Assembly (NCBI RefSeq): GCF_025677645.1
Contig: NZ_CP106879.1
Coordinates: 1,054,001-1,118,000 of the forward strand
Length of the DNA: 64,000 bases
Direction: 5' to 3'
Origin: Curtobacterium poinsettiae
GTDB taxonomy: Bacteria; Actinomycetota; Actinomycetes; Actinomycetales; Microbacteriaceae
In this document: piece by piece, positions 25,007-33,332 of the stretch
How positions within the stretch are numbered: position 1 is the first letter of the stretch
Layout: each line of letters begins with the position of its first letter
Program-made: the position numbers and the translations under genes
Notes under the pieces: model-generated
What the model was told of the DNA's origin: nothing
Seen by the model: only the letters and a program-made list of their open reading frames with translations
Database searches by the model: none

Positions 25007-25843
25007 TCAGAAGATCATCGGGCGGTCGTCGTCGAGCGACGTGTCCAGGTCGAGGTCGACCACGACGGGGACGTGGTCGCTCGGGGCGTCGCCCTTGCGC
25101 TCGTTCCGGTGGATCGAGGCATCGGTGACGACGTCGGCGAAGGCCTGCGAGCCGAGGACGAAGTCGATGCGCATGCCCTCGTTGCGCGGGAACCGCAGCT
25201 GCTTGTAGTCCCAGTAGGTGTAGCCGTCGGGCACGATCGGGCGGACGACGTCCTGCAGGCCCCGTGCCTCGAACTCGCGGAACGCGGCCCGCTCCGGCTC
25301 GCTGACGTGGGTCGACCCCTCGAACACCCGCATGTCCCAGACGTCCTGGTCGAGCGGTGCGACGTTCCAGTCGCCCATCAGTGCGAGCGGGGTCTCCGGC
25401 GACGCCTGGATCCACTCCGAGGTGCGGTCGGCCAGCTGGGCGAGCCAGTCGAGCTTGTACGTGTAGTGCGGGTCGCCGAGCTCGCGGCCGTTCGGCACGT
25501 AGAGGCTCCACAGCCGGACGCCGTCGACCGTGACGCCGATCGCGCGGGCCTCGACCGGCAGGTCCGGCCCCTCGTGGCCCTTCAGGAACCCGGGCTGGCC
25601 GGGGAAGTCGCGGGTGACGTCCTCCATCGGCAGCCGGCTGGCGAACGCGACGCCGTTCCACTGGTTCAGGCCGTGCGCCTCGACGTGGTACCCCGCGGCC
25701 TCGAACTGCTCGACCGGGAACTGCTCCGGCTTGCACTTGATCTCCTGCATGCCGAGGACGTCGACGTCCTCACGCACCAACCAGTCGACGATCCGACCCA
25801 CTCGGGTGCGGACGGAGTTCACGTTCCAGGTCGCCACGCGCAT
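25007..25843 (-). CDS. xthA: Exodeoxyribonuclease III
   Basis: A 278-residue AP endonuclease / 3'-exonuclease of base-excision repair. Catalytic landmarks: N-terminal ATWNVNSVR, metal-binding Glu in VLGMQEIKCK, YVPNGRELGDPHY, GDWNVAPLD, the FRNEG-like region RFPRNEGMRIDF, and the C-terminal SDHVPVVVDL with the catalytic Asp-His. Start ATG 25843 begins right at the conserved MRVATWN; a TAGGTT -10 box lies 8 bases before it, so the message is probably leaderless. It is divergent from the Asp23 operon. Confidence 0.93.
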   Translation of the reverse strand: MRVATWNVNSVRTRVGRIVDWLVREDVDVLGMQEIKCKPEQFPVEQFEAAGYHVEAHGLNQWNGVAFASRLPMEDVTRDFPGQPGFLKGHEGPDLPVEARAIGVTVDGVRLWSLYVPNGRELGDPHYTYKLDWLAQLADRTSEWIQASPETPLALMGDWNVAPLDQDVWDMRVFEGSTHVSEPERAAFREFEARGLQDVVRPIVPDGYTYWDYKQLRFPRNEGMRIDFVLGSQAFADVVTDASIHRNERKGDAPSDHVPVVVDLDLDTSLDDDRPMIF

Positions 25844-25974
25844 GGAACAAGAACCTACCGGTGTCGACTGACGACGAGGTCGGCTGCGCGACCGGACGGC
25901 ACGTGCGCCGCCTGTACGGCGTGCGGCACGATGGTGTTCGCTGGAGGCCAGCAATCGATCGCACGGAGGCAGCA

Positions 25975-26481
25975 ATGGCATCGACGACGAACCGCGTCGA
26001 CGGGACCCCGACCGGGACCACGACCGGGGCAGCGCTCGGCACCGGGGCCGGGAGCACCCAGCCCGCCGGCACCACCACGACGCAGGTCACCGCCAAGGGC
26101 AGGACCATCATCGACGACACGGTCGTCGCGAAGGTCGCGGGCATCGCCGCTCGCGACGTCCCCGGCGTCTTCGCACTCGGCGGCAACGCCTCGCGGGCGT
26201 TCGGCGCCATCCGCGACGCCATCGGCTCCAGCGCGCTCGGCCAGGGCGTCCGCGTCGAGGTCGGTGAGACCCAGGTGGCCGTCGACCTGACCATCGTGGT
26301 CGACTACCCGACGCCGATGATGGAGGTCGCCTCGGCGGTGCGCGCCGCCGTCACGAACGCCGTCACCGAGCTCGTCGGCCTCGAGGTCACCGAGGTCAAC
26401 ATCGCCATCAACGACGTGAACATCCCGGCACTCAACGGCGTCGCGGACGAGCCCGACACCCGGGACGGTCGGGTCCGGTGA
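25975..26481 (+). CDS. Asp23/Gls24 family envelope stress protein
   Basis: A 168-residue Asp23/Gls24 protein. A Thr/Gly-rich N-terminal tail (1-40) precedes the family domain: GRTIIDDTVVAKVAGIAARDV, VEVGETQVAVDLTIVVDYPT, then VEVTEVNIAINDV-like C-terminal strand. Members collect under the membrane, anchored by AmaP, and respond to alkaline or envelope stress. GGAGG lies 5 bases before ATG 25975. It is the first of five genes joined by 4-base overlaps. Confidence 0.9.
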   Translation: MASTTNRVDGTPTGTTTGAALGTGAGSTQPAGTTTTQVTAKGRTIIDDTVVAKVAGIAARDVPGVFALGGNASRAFGAIRDAIGSSALGQGVRVEVGETQVAVDLTIVVDYPTPMMEVASAVRAAVTNAVTELVGLEVTEVNIAINDVNIPALNGVADEPDTRDGRVR

Positions 26482-26669
26482 ACGCCACCGTCGTCGGGAT
26501 GGGCACCGGCGCCCTGCTCGCGATCGTCGCCGTGACGCTCGGGTTCTGGGCGTTCGTCGTCGTCGCCGTCTGCATGGCGGTCGGCGCACTGGTCGCTCGC
26601 ATCGTCACGGGCGACGTCGACTTCCGCCGCCTGCTGGACGTGCTGCGCGGACGCCGGAGCTCGTCGTGA
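26478..26669 (+). CDS. DUF2273-type small membrane protein
   Basis: A 63-residue protein with one long hydrophobic hairpin (about 5-45) and a basic tail RRLLDVLRGRRSSS. This matches the small DUF2273 membrane proteins that accompany Asp23/AmaP genes. It overlaps both neighbours by 4 bases. Its role is probably structural, helping to anchor the stress complex; no enzymatic motif is present. Confidence 0.75.
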   Translation: MNATVVGMGTGALLAIVAVTLGFWAFVVVAVCMAVGALVARIVTGDVDFRRLLDVLRGRRSSS

Positions 26670-27037
26670 GCGACGCCGCCGTCGCCACGACCGGCGACAG
26701 CGGCGTCCGGCTCCGCGGTTCCGACCGCATCGGCACGTCCGCGCTGGTGCACACCGCCCAGGCGGTCGCCGCCGAAGCACTGCGCGTGGCCTTCCGGGAG
26801 GTCCGCGCCCGGGTCGCCGACGACGGTCGCGGTGCGCTGGCGGTCGAGATCACCGCCCCGCTCGCCCTGCCGGTGCTGGGCTCGCACGCACTCCCCGACG
26901 AACCCGTCGTCACCACGGCGCACCGCGCTCGCGGCACGATCGCCGCGCGCTTCCGGACCATCACCGGCCGACAGGTCGCCCGCGTGACCGTGACCTTCGC
27001 CTCGTCGGTCGTGGACACCCCACGGAGGGTCCGGTGA
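26666..27037 (+). CDS. Divergent Asp23-like protein
   Basis: A 123-residue protein, GTG start overlapping the gene before. It has a helix (VHTAQAVAAEALRVAFREVR), a strand-rich middle (ALAVEITAPLALPVL) and a final strand pair (GRQVARVTVTFASSV). Overall layout resembles a divergent Asp23/Gls24 domain, and gene order agrees, but no single motif is decisive. It may be a second subunit of the same membrane-associated complex. Confidence 0.6.
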   Translation: MSDAAVATTGDSGVRLRGSDRIGTSALVHTAQAVAAEALRVAFREVRARVADDGRGALAVEITAPLALPVLGSHALPDEPVVTTAHRARGTIAARFRTITGRQVARVTVTFASSVVDTPRRVR

Positions 27038-27687
27038 CCGCCGCCACAGCCGTCGATCCCGCCGGCGGCAACGCCGATCCGATCGCCCCCGCCGGCCCCT
27101 CGCCCGACGACCACCACGCCACCCACCGCCGCCTGCTGCGCCGCGAGACCCACGTCTCCCGTTCGGGCGCCGTCGTCGTCGCGATGCTCATCGCCCTGGT
27201 GCTCGCCGCCGCCGCGGTCTTCGCCGGCGCACTCGTCCTGCTCGACCAGAACGTGCTCGGCGTCGACCCCCGTGCGGTGGTCGACGCCGCGCTCGCCGCT
27301 CCGGACGGCCTCGACACCACCATCGTGATCGGCATCGGTGCCGTCGTGGCCCTGATCGGCCTCGTCCTCCTGCTGCAGGGGATCCTGCCCCAGCGGCGTC
27401 CGCGGCACGTGATGTCGTCCGACCGGCTCGCAGTGGTCGTCGACGACGAGGTCCTGGCCTCCGCTGCGGCCCGCGCCGCCCGATCCGCGACCCGTCTGGG
27501 TGCCGACGCCGCCGTGGGCACCGTCGGCCGTCGCACGGTCGACGTCGTGCTCCGTCCAGCAGCCGGGGTGGACGTCCCCGCGGTCGCCGCAACCGAGGCC
27601 GTCGAGCGGGAGTTCGTCGCGATCGACGCGCAGCCGCCGCTCGCTGCACGGGTCCGGGTGCAGCCGACCGGGCGGGTGGACGGATGA
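27034..27687 (+). CDS. DUF6286-type membrane protein of the Asp23 cluster
   Basis: A 217-residue protein. A polar His-rich N-terminus (DDHHATHRRLLRRET) is followed by two membrane helices (about 48-73 and 96-120) and a cytoplasmic domain with the pattern VVVDDEVLASAAARAARSAT and RRTVDVVLRPAAGVDV. This layout is that of the DUF6286 proteins found in actinobacterial Asp23 operons. It overlaps both neighbours by 4 bases. No catalytic motif is visible. Confidence 0.75.
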   Translation: MTAATAVDPAGGNADPIAPAGPSPDDHHATHRRLLRRETHVSRSGAVVVAMLIALVLAAAAVFAGALVLLDQNVLGVDPRAVVDAALAAPDGLDTTIVIGIGAVVALIGLVLLLQGILPQRRPRHVMSSDRLAVVVDDEVLASAAARAARSATRLGADAAVGTVGRRTVDVVLRPAAGVDVPAVAATEAVEREFVAIDAQPPLAARVRVQPTGRVDG

Positions 27688-28286
27688 ACGCCACGAACCG
27701 CGGGCTCGGCCGGACGGCGCTCGTCGTGCTCGGGCTCGTCCTGCTCGTCGCCGGGGTCGCCGCGATCCTGGTGCAGACCGCGCAGGGGCTGCCCCTCGTC
27801 GCCTCGTGGTGGCGCACGGTCGGTGATGTCCTCGCCGGACTCGGCACCGGGGCGTCGCGTGACGACTCGGTGTTCGCGTGGACCTGCGTGCTCGGCGGTG
27901 GCGTCGTGCTCGGCGTGCTCGCGCTCGTCGTGCTGACGACGCTCGGCGGTGGCCGCGAGGGCACCGTCGTGGACAGCGACGGTTCGGCCGACGGCGTCGC
28001 CGGTTCGGTGCGCATCGAGTCCACGGCCGTGCAGCACGCGCTCTCCTCGGCCATCGGCGAGATGCCCCAGGTCGGTTCGCTCGCCGTCGACGTCTACCGG
28101 GTCCGTGGTGGTCGGGCGATCCGGGTGCGGGTCCGTCCGCGCCGGGGTGCCGCGCCGCGCGAGATCACCGAACGGGTCGAGGCCGTCGTCGCCGACCTGG
28201 ACGCCCTGCTCGGCGAACGCCTGCCGGTGCTGCTCGAGATCGCCCGTGGCGGGTCGGGGTCGTCCCGTCCGGACCGCGTGCACTGA
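27684..28286 (+). CDS. AmaP-like alkaline-shock membrane anchor
   Basis: A 200-residue protein with two membrane helices (about 9-30 and 68-92) and a C-terminal cytoplasmic domain of about 100 residues (VRIESTAVQHALSSAIGEMP ... ITERVEAVVADLDALLG). This is the arrangement of AmaP, the membrane anchor of Asp23. It is the last of the five overlapping genes and starts with ATG in the preceding stop. Anchoring of the Asp23 protein at the membrane is inferred from family and context. Confidence 0.78.
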   Translation: MNATNRGLGRTALVVLGLVLLVAGVAAILVQTAQGLPLVASWWRTVGDVLAGLGTGASRDDSVFAWTCVLGGGVVLGVLALVVLTTLGGGREGTVVDSDGSADGVAGSVRIESTAVQHALSSAIGEMPQVGSLAVDVYRVRGGRAIRVRVRPRRGAAPREITERVEAVVADLDALLGERLPVLLEIARGGSGSSRPDRVH

Positions 28287-28294
28287 GCGTCACC

Positions 28295-29167
28295 GTGGTG
28301 CGCTCGATCGGTGGACTGCCCCGGCCGGGCGAGACCGTCCCGGTGCCGCGCGTGGTCACCGAGATGGCCCGGGGCCGGGAGGTCGCCCTCGTCTGGCACA
28401 ACGAGATCGGCGGGACGACGTTCCGTATCGGACCGGATGCGCACGCCGAGGAGTTCGTGAAGGTGCTGCCGCACGCCTACGGGTCGTGGATCAGCGGCGA
28501 GGCCGCGCGGCTGACGTGGGCGTCCCGGTACGCCCGGGTGCCGGAGGTGCTCGACCACGGCACCGACGAGGACGGCGTCTGGCTGCACACCCGTGCCGTG
28601 CCCGGGTGGAGCGCCGTCGACCCGCGCTGGCACGACGAACCCTGGACCGCGGTGGTCGCGGTGGGGGAGGGCCTGCGCGCGCTGCACGACACCCTGCCCG
28701 TCGACGACTGCCCGTTCACGTGGGCGACCGCGGACCGGCTCGATCGCGCACGCGGGGCTGCCGCCGACGCCGACGCCGACGCCGAGCTCGGCCCGGAGCC
28801 GCCGGCCGACCGGATCGTCGTCTGCCACGGTGACCCGTGCACCCCGAACACGCTCATCGGTGCGGACCGGCGGTGGAGCGGGCACGTCGACCTGGACGCG
28901 ATGGGCGTCGCAGACCGCTGGGCCGACATCGCGGTGGCGACGATGGCGCTCGGGTGGAACTACGGACCCGGGTGGGAGCCGCTGTTCCACCGGGCGTACG
29001 GGCTGCCGGACGACCCGGAGCGCACCGCGTGGTACCGGGCGCTCTGGAACGGGGACGTGGACGACGTGACCTGCGGCGCGCTGAACCGGAGCCGTCGTGG
29101 TGCTCGATCGGTTCAGATCTTCGGCTTGTTGACGACGGGGTCGTCCCACTGGGGGAAGTTCGGGTAG
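28295..29167 (+). CDS. Aminoglycoside phosphotransferase-like kinase
   Basis: A 290-residue APH-type kinase. The N-lobe has the strand pattern ETVPVPRVVTEMARGREVALVW and FVKVLPH; catalytic residues lie in VVCHGDPCTPNTLI (HGDxxxxN) and the metal-binding Asp in GHVDLDAMGVADRWADIA. GTG 28295 or 28298 is the start, 9-12 bases after the AmaP stop. APH proteins usually end near the WYRALW segment, but here the frame continues for about 30 residues and runs 55 bases into the 3' end of the opposite-strand lipoprotein gene. Real substrate (drug or metabolite) is unknown. Confidence 0.85.
   Translation: MVRSIGGLPRPGETVPVPRVVTEMARGREVALVWHNEIGGTTFRIGPDAHAEEFVKVLPHAYGSWISGEAARLTWASRYARVPEVLDHGTDEDGVWLHTRAVPGWSAVDPRWHDEPWTAVVAVGEGLRALHDTLPVDDCPFTWATADRLDRARGAAADADADAELGPEPPADRIVVCHGDPCTPNTLIGADRRWSGHVDLDAMGVADRWADIAVATMALGWNYGPGWEPLFHRAYGLPDDPERTAWYRALWNGDVDDVTCGALNRSRRGARSVQIFGLLTTGSSHWGKFG
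29081..29116. terminator. Inverted repeat in the convergent overlap
   Basis: CTGAACCG (29081-29088) pairs with CGGTTCAG (29109-29116), with a nested AGC/GCT. It covers the stop codon of the reverse-strand lipoprotein gene (29113-29115) and lies within the 3' end of the kinase gene. It may end transcription from both sides. Confidence 0.45.
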
Positions 29168-29793
29168 ACGCCGGGGAGGGACCGATCAGGGAACTTGACG
29201 GTCGAGCGTCCGTAGATGGCCGTCGAGAGCGCGTTGGCGTCGTTGGTCCAGAAGGGTTCGCTGTAGACGGTGATGGGGTTGTCGCCGTTCTCCTGGGCGG
29301 TGTACTGGATCTGCCAGCCGTCGCCGGTGGTGGCCCAGACTTCTTCGTCGCCGGTGATGGTGCGGTGTTCGATGTCCCAGCCCTGTTCGGTGAAGTAGTC
29401 GATCATCGGTTGCAGGTCGCGTTGCTGGTCGGTGGGGCCGGGTGGGGACCAGAGTCGTGTGGTGCTCATGTCGTAGCTGTTCTTGGTGTCGGAGCCGGGC
29501 AGGGGTGCGACGCCGTCTCCGCCGATGCCGGGGACGTCGTCGCCGCCGCCCCATTCCCATTCGCCCTCGTGGACGTGGAGTTGCGCGTTCCGGAGGAGTT
29601 GCTGCATGTGTTCGTAGTGGTCGCGGTAGGCGTCGAACTCTTGGTGCAGGGACATCTCGGCGACGTCGTGCTGAGTGAGGCCGGCTGCGTCGGTGGGCAT
29701 CTGGTTTCCTCCTGCCGTGCACCCCGACAGCAGCCCGAGGGTCAGGGCTGCAGTCGTGATGGCACGGAGCATCGGTCGCATGGTCTTCATCAT
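29113..29793 (-). CDS. Secreted lipoprotein of unknown function
   Basis: A 226-residue lipoprotein with a signal sequence and lipobox LLSGC near residue 22. The mature part starts TAGGNQMPTDAAGL and has an amphipathic helix (VAEMSLHQEFDAYRDHYEHM). A Gly/Asp/Trp-rich loop follows, then a beta-rich C-terminal domain with DYFTEQGWDIEHRTITGDEE and WQIQYTAQENG. No enzyme motif is visible. ATG 29793 (or 29790) is chosen for the signal peptide and a GGGGAA site. The frame is open upstream because it enters the remnant of a DUF1023 hydrolase; such hydrolases often precede lipoproteins of this type. Confidence 0.75.
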   Translation of the reverse strand: MMKTMRPMLRAITTAALTLGLLSGCTAGGNQMPTDAAGLTQHDVAEMSLHQEFDAYRDHYEHMQQLLRNAQLHVHEGEWEWGGGDDVPGIGGDGVAPLPGSDTKNSYDMSTTRLWSPPGPTDQQRDLQPMIDYFTEQGWDIEHRTITGDEEVWATTGDGWQIQYTAQENGDNPITVYSEPFWTNDANALSTAIYGRSTVKFPDRSLPGVYPNFPQWDDPVVNKPKI

Positions 29794-29853
29794 GGCTTCC
29801 CCGTCGCGATGATCTTCGCGATGGTCTGTTGTGCGGTGGCGTCGCGGGACAGG

Positions 29854-30051
29854 CGCTTCGGCCGCGGTGGTGGACCCGTATGAGTGCCCGAGGACGGTCA
29901 GTGACCGCGGCGCGCTGCCCCGGCTGTCGTGGATGCCGTCGAGGAACGAGGCGAGGTTCGCCCCGCCCGCTGTCGCACGCGCCTGGCTGGGGACTTCGAC
30001 TGCGCCCGGTGCGCGGTACCCGACCCAGGACACGACCGCGAACGATTCGGA
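29854..30051 (-). pseudogene. Remnant of a DUF1023 alpha/beta hydrolase
   Basis: In the same frame as the lipoprotein, upstream of its start, the reading frame encodes FAVVSWVGYRAPGAVEV, then LASFLDGIHDSRG and TVLGHSYGSTT. The GHSYGS nucleophile elbow and the WVGYxAP motif are hallmarks of DUF1023 (alpha/beta hydrolase) proteins. Only about 65 residues remain: everything before the strand ahead of WVGY and everything after the elbow is missing, and the rest of the sequence is unrelated. It lies just downstream of the M23 gene and reads like a deletion scar. Confidence 0.7.
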
Positions 30052-30144
30052 CCGTAGCAGCGGAAGTGCGAACGGTGGAGTTCCACGTCGACGTGTGGAG
30101 AAGTTGCCGCGGCGATGCGCGGCGTTCCCACCGGGGCCGATCGC

Positions 30145-31494
30145 CTAGAAGGCGACCCCGCGGGCGCTCATGAACGGCACCGGGTCGGTGGTGGCGCCGT
30201 TGATGTGCACCTCGACGTGGCTGTGGCAGCCGGTCGAGGCCCCGGTGGAGCCGACGAGGGCGATGAGCTGCCCCGCGGAGACCTGCTGCCCGGTGGCGAC
30301 CCGGAAGCCGCCGTCGACGATGTGGCCGTACGCGGTCTGCACCCCGCCGCCGTGGTTGATGCGGACGTAGTTGCCGTAGCCGCCGTACCAGCCGACGTAG
30401 TCGACGGTGCCGGCCGAGGCCGCGACGATGGGCGTGTAGCAGCCGCTCGCCAGGTCGGTGCCCTCGTGCATGGTCACGACGCCGGTGATCGGGTGCACGC
30501 GGTACCCGTACGGGCTGATCACGTAGCCGCTGGCCGGGCGGACCCAGCCGGTCCCCGAGCCCGCGCCGACGGAACCGCCGCCGCCCGAGCCGCTGCTGCC
30601 GGTCGAGCCGCCGCCTGACGGAGCGCCCCCGCCGGAGTTCGCGGCCTGTGCGGCGGCTGCTCGCTGCGCGGCGGCTGCGCGTGCTGCGGCTTCGCGAGCT
30701 GCCTTCTCCTCCGCCGCCTTGCGGATGCGCTCACCCTTGGCGAACTCCGCTTCGGTCCGGACGCGGCCGGAGGTCAGGGTCGCGAGCTGGGCGTCGAGTC
30801 GCGCCTTGTTCGACTGCTGCTCGTCGTAGGCGGCCTGCACGGCGTCGGACGCCGCCTGGGCTTCCTGCATGCGATCTTCGGCTTCGGCAGCGAGGTCGCC
30901 CAGCGCCTCGGCGGCGCGGTCGGCCTGTGCCTCGAGCGAGCTGGCGACGGCGGCGTCGGCGCTCGCGGCGGCCTGCACACGCTCGGCCTGCTCGGAGAGC
31001 TTGCTCAGCGCACCGAGGTTGTACAGCAGGTCACTGGCGTCCTCGCCCTGGGTGATCACCGATGTGGTGACGTCGGCGCCACCGGAGCGGGACATCTGCG
31101 CGGCGAACTGCCCGGCCTGCGCGGCGCTCTGGTCGGCGACCTCGGCGTGGTCCTTCGCGTCGGCGCGGAGCTGCTGTTCCTTCTCGGCGGCGGTCTGGGC
31201 CTTGCGCTGTGCCTTGTAGAACACGTCGCCGAGCTTCTGCGCCTTCGCCTCGGCAGCGTCGACCTTGGCGTCGAGCTCGCTGATGATGCCGCGGATCTCG
31301 GTGATCTGCCCCTGCTTGGCGGACTCCTTGCCGCGGGCGGACTTCACTTCGTCCCACGTGGGGTAGGTCACTGCCTGGGCCGCCGGAGCGTCGGCGATGA
31401 CCGTGCCGACGAGGCCCGCGAGTGCCAGGCCGGTGACGGCGAGGCGCAGGCGCACGGGGACACGGTGGGCGCGGGGGCTGCTGGGACGAGACAT
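30145..31494 (-). CDS. Secreted M23 peptidase with coiled coil (EnvC/NlpD-like)
   Basis: A 449-residue secreted murein hydrolase or hydrolase activator. A signal peptide (about 1-41, ending AAQA) precedes an Ala/Glu/Lys-rich coiled coil (about 55-285), a Gly/Ser linker (about 288-318) and a C-terminal M23 domain. Zinc ligands appear in MHEGTDLA (HxxxD) and HSHVEVHI (HxH), so unlike EnvC it may be an active endopeptidase. The coiled coil resembles EnvC/RipC-type proteins controlled by FtsEX. It cleaves peptide cross-links during growth or division. No ftsEX is nearby. Confidence 0.92.
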   Translation of the reverse strand: MSRPSSPRAHRVPVRLRLAVTGLALAGLVGTVIADAPAAQAVTYPTWDEVKSARGKESAKQGQITEIRGIISELDAKVDAAEAKAQKLGDVFYKAQRKAQTAAEKEQQLRADAKDHAEVADQSAAQAGQFAAQMSRSGGADVTTSVITQGEDASDLLYNLGALSKLSEQAERVQAAASADAAVASSLEAQADRAAEALGDLAAEAEDRMQEAQAASDAVQAAYDEQQSNKARLDAQLATLTSGRVRTEAEFAKGERIRKAAEEKAAREAAARAAAAQRAAAAQAANSGGGAPSGGGSTGSSGSGGGGSVGAGSGTGWVRPASGYVISPYGYRVHPITGVVTMHEGTDLASGCYTPIVAASAGTVDYVGWYGGYGNYVRINHGGGVQTAYGHIVDGGFRVATGQQVSAGQLIALVGSTGASTGCHSHVEVHINGATTDPVPFMSARGVAF

Positions 31495-31568
31495 CGAGCA
31501 CGAGCCTATACATCCGTACAGCGAGCATCGGACGGCAACGCGCCGCTGTGGACAACTTCAGCAGTGGA

Positions 31569-33236
31569 TCAGAAGCCGCGGTCGCGCCGGATGACGTCGG
31601 CGCTCCCGACGACGTCGCGCCGCAGGATCGCCTGCCCGGCGGTGCCGGCGTAGTCGTAGACGTCGAACCCGGTGCAGTGGGTGATCGTCGCCGGGGGGCC
31701 GAGTGAGTCCTCGACCGCGGTGGTCCAGAGGTCGTGCGACCCGACCACCACGAAGCTCGGGTCGGCGTCGCGGTAGGCACCGAGGTCGACGAGCCACGGG
31801 TACGTCTCGAAGGTGTCGCGCACCTGCAGCAACTCGACGTTCGTCGACGCGTAGGTCGCGAGGGGCCGGACCGTCCAGAACTGCCCGACGCCCGTGACCT
31901 GGCGTCCGTCGGCCCAGCGGTCCAGGCACGCGGCCGCCGGGTACCGCGCGGTCGACACGGCGTGGGCGGTGCCGGGGGCCACTGCGACCCCGGTCGCGAG
32001 CACGGCGGCCATCGCGACCGCCACCCCCGCTCGGACCCCGCGGTGCGGGCGGTGCACGCGGGTGCGGCGGACCGCGGTGCGGGTGAGCTCTGCCACGGCG
32101 ACGAGTGCGAGCAGCGGTGCGGTCACGATCGGCTGCAGGTAGCGCGGGGTCTCGGACCCGGCGACGACGACGCCGACGGACACGGCGACGACGGTCACCA
32201 GGGGCAGCAGCGTCGCGACCAGCACGGTGCGTGCGGTGCGGACCCGCCAGGCCCAGACCGTGCCGCCGACGGTGACGAGCACCCCGGCGAACAGCAGCAG
32301 GAGTCCGAGGTCGCCCGGTGCCGTCCCCGCCCGGTCGTCGGTCAGCGCCGCGAAGAACCGCAGGGTCTCCCCGGCCCGCGACGGCTGCACGTACGTCGCC
32401 GGGTCGAGGGAGACGAACGGCCGGAGCGGGATCCGCACCAGGTACCCGACGACCGAACCGACCGTCACGGCACCGGCGAGCAGCGCAGCGGGGCGCCACG
32501 GCACCCGCCGTGCCAGCACCAGGAGCCCGAGGGTGACGACCACCGGGGCCGCCGACCACGGCACGTACAGCGGGTTCGACGCGGTCGTGCACGCGGCGAC
32601 GAGTCCGAGCACCACGAGCAGGGGCACCGACGCCCGGCCGAGGCGCACCGCCCGCAGCACGAGCACCGCGGTGCCGAGCACCGCCAGCACGGCGCCGTAG
32701 TAGTAGGTCGTGGTGAGCAGCAGGGACGCCAGCTCGAGCGAGGTCGCCGTCGCCGACGACTCCGTGAGCACGAGCAGCGTGACCAGACCGAGTGCCCCCG
32801 CCGACACCGCGATCCGGGCAGGGCGCCCGGCGGACGGCATCAGCTCGTTCGCGGCCGCCCGCACCAGCGCGTACACGGCGAGCAGCACGAGCACCCCGTT
32901 CAGCGCCAGGGCCTGCTGCGGCGTCGCGGTCACCAGCGAGCAGAACAGATACACCGGCAGCTCGGGGAAGAAGAACAGCGCGGGCGACATCGCCCACTCG
33001 AACGGCTGGCCGGCCTGCAGCGAGCGCTCGACGAGCGGCAGCAGCACCGAGTCGCCGTCGTACCAGAGCAACGCCACCCGTTCCGTCGCGATGACGTGGC
33101 GCAGGGCGATGACGGCCAGGGCCAGCGCGACCAGGCCGCCCAGGGCCTCCCGTCCGACCGTGACGGCCACCGCGCCGGGCCGGCGGTCGCCGGACGGAGC
33201 CGGCTCCACGGCGGGGCGGCGCGGTGCTCGGGACAT
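31569..33236 (-). CDS. Polytopic membrane protein, GT-C glycosyltransferase-like
   Basis: A 555-residue protein with about ten to eleven membrane helices over residues 28-420 and a C-terminal extracytoplasmic domain of about 135 residues. An acidic residue in the first outer loop (ALLWYDGDSVLLPLVERSL) is in the place where GT-C enzymes have a catalytic Asp. The C-terminal domain has one Cys at each end (AACLDRW and THCTGF), which could form a disulfide. This is the layout of lipid-linked-sugar glycosyltransferases, but I recognise no exact family. ATG 33236 has a weak site upstream. It is divergent from pyrE. Confidence 0.65.
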   Translation of the reverse strand: MSRAPRRPAVEPAPSGDRRPGAVAVTVGREALGGLVALALAVIALRHVIATERVALLWYDGDSVLLPLVERSLQAGQPFEWAMSPALFFFPELPVYLFCSLVTATPQQALALNGVLVLLAVYALVRAAANELMPSAGRPARIAVSAGALGLVTLLVLTESSATATSLELASLLLTTTYYYGAVLAVLGTAVLVLRAVRLGRASVPLLVVLGLVAACTTASNPLYVPWSAAPVVVTLGLLVLARRVPWRPAALLAGAVTVGSVVGYLVRIPLRPFVSLDPATYVQPSRAGETLRFFAALTDDRAGTAPGDLGLLLLFAGVLVTVGGTVWAWRVRTARTVLVATLLPLVTVVAVSVGVVVAGSETPRYLQPIVTAPLLALVAVAELTRTAVRRTRVHRPHRGVRAGVAVAMAAVLATGVAVAPGTAHAVSTARYPAAACLDRWADGRQVTGVGQFWTVRPLATYASTNVELLQVRDTFETYPWLVDLGAYRDADPSFVVVGSHDLWTTAVEDSLGPPATITHCTGFDVYDYAGTAGQAILRRDVVGSADVIRRDRGF

Positions 33237-33332
33237 GCCCCGGAGCGTACCGAGGCCGCCTCGGTGCCGGCACCCCGCGGCCCACAGGCTGGGGGAGCGC
33301 GTTGCGGGCCCGAACGACTACCCTTGTGCGCT

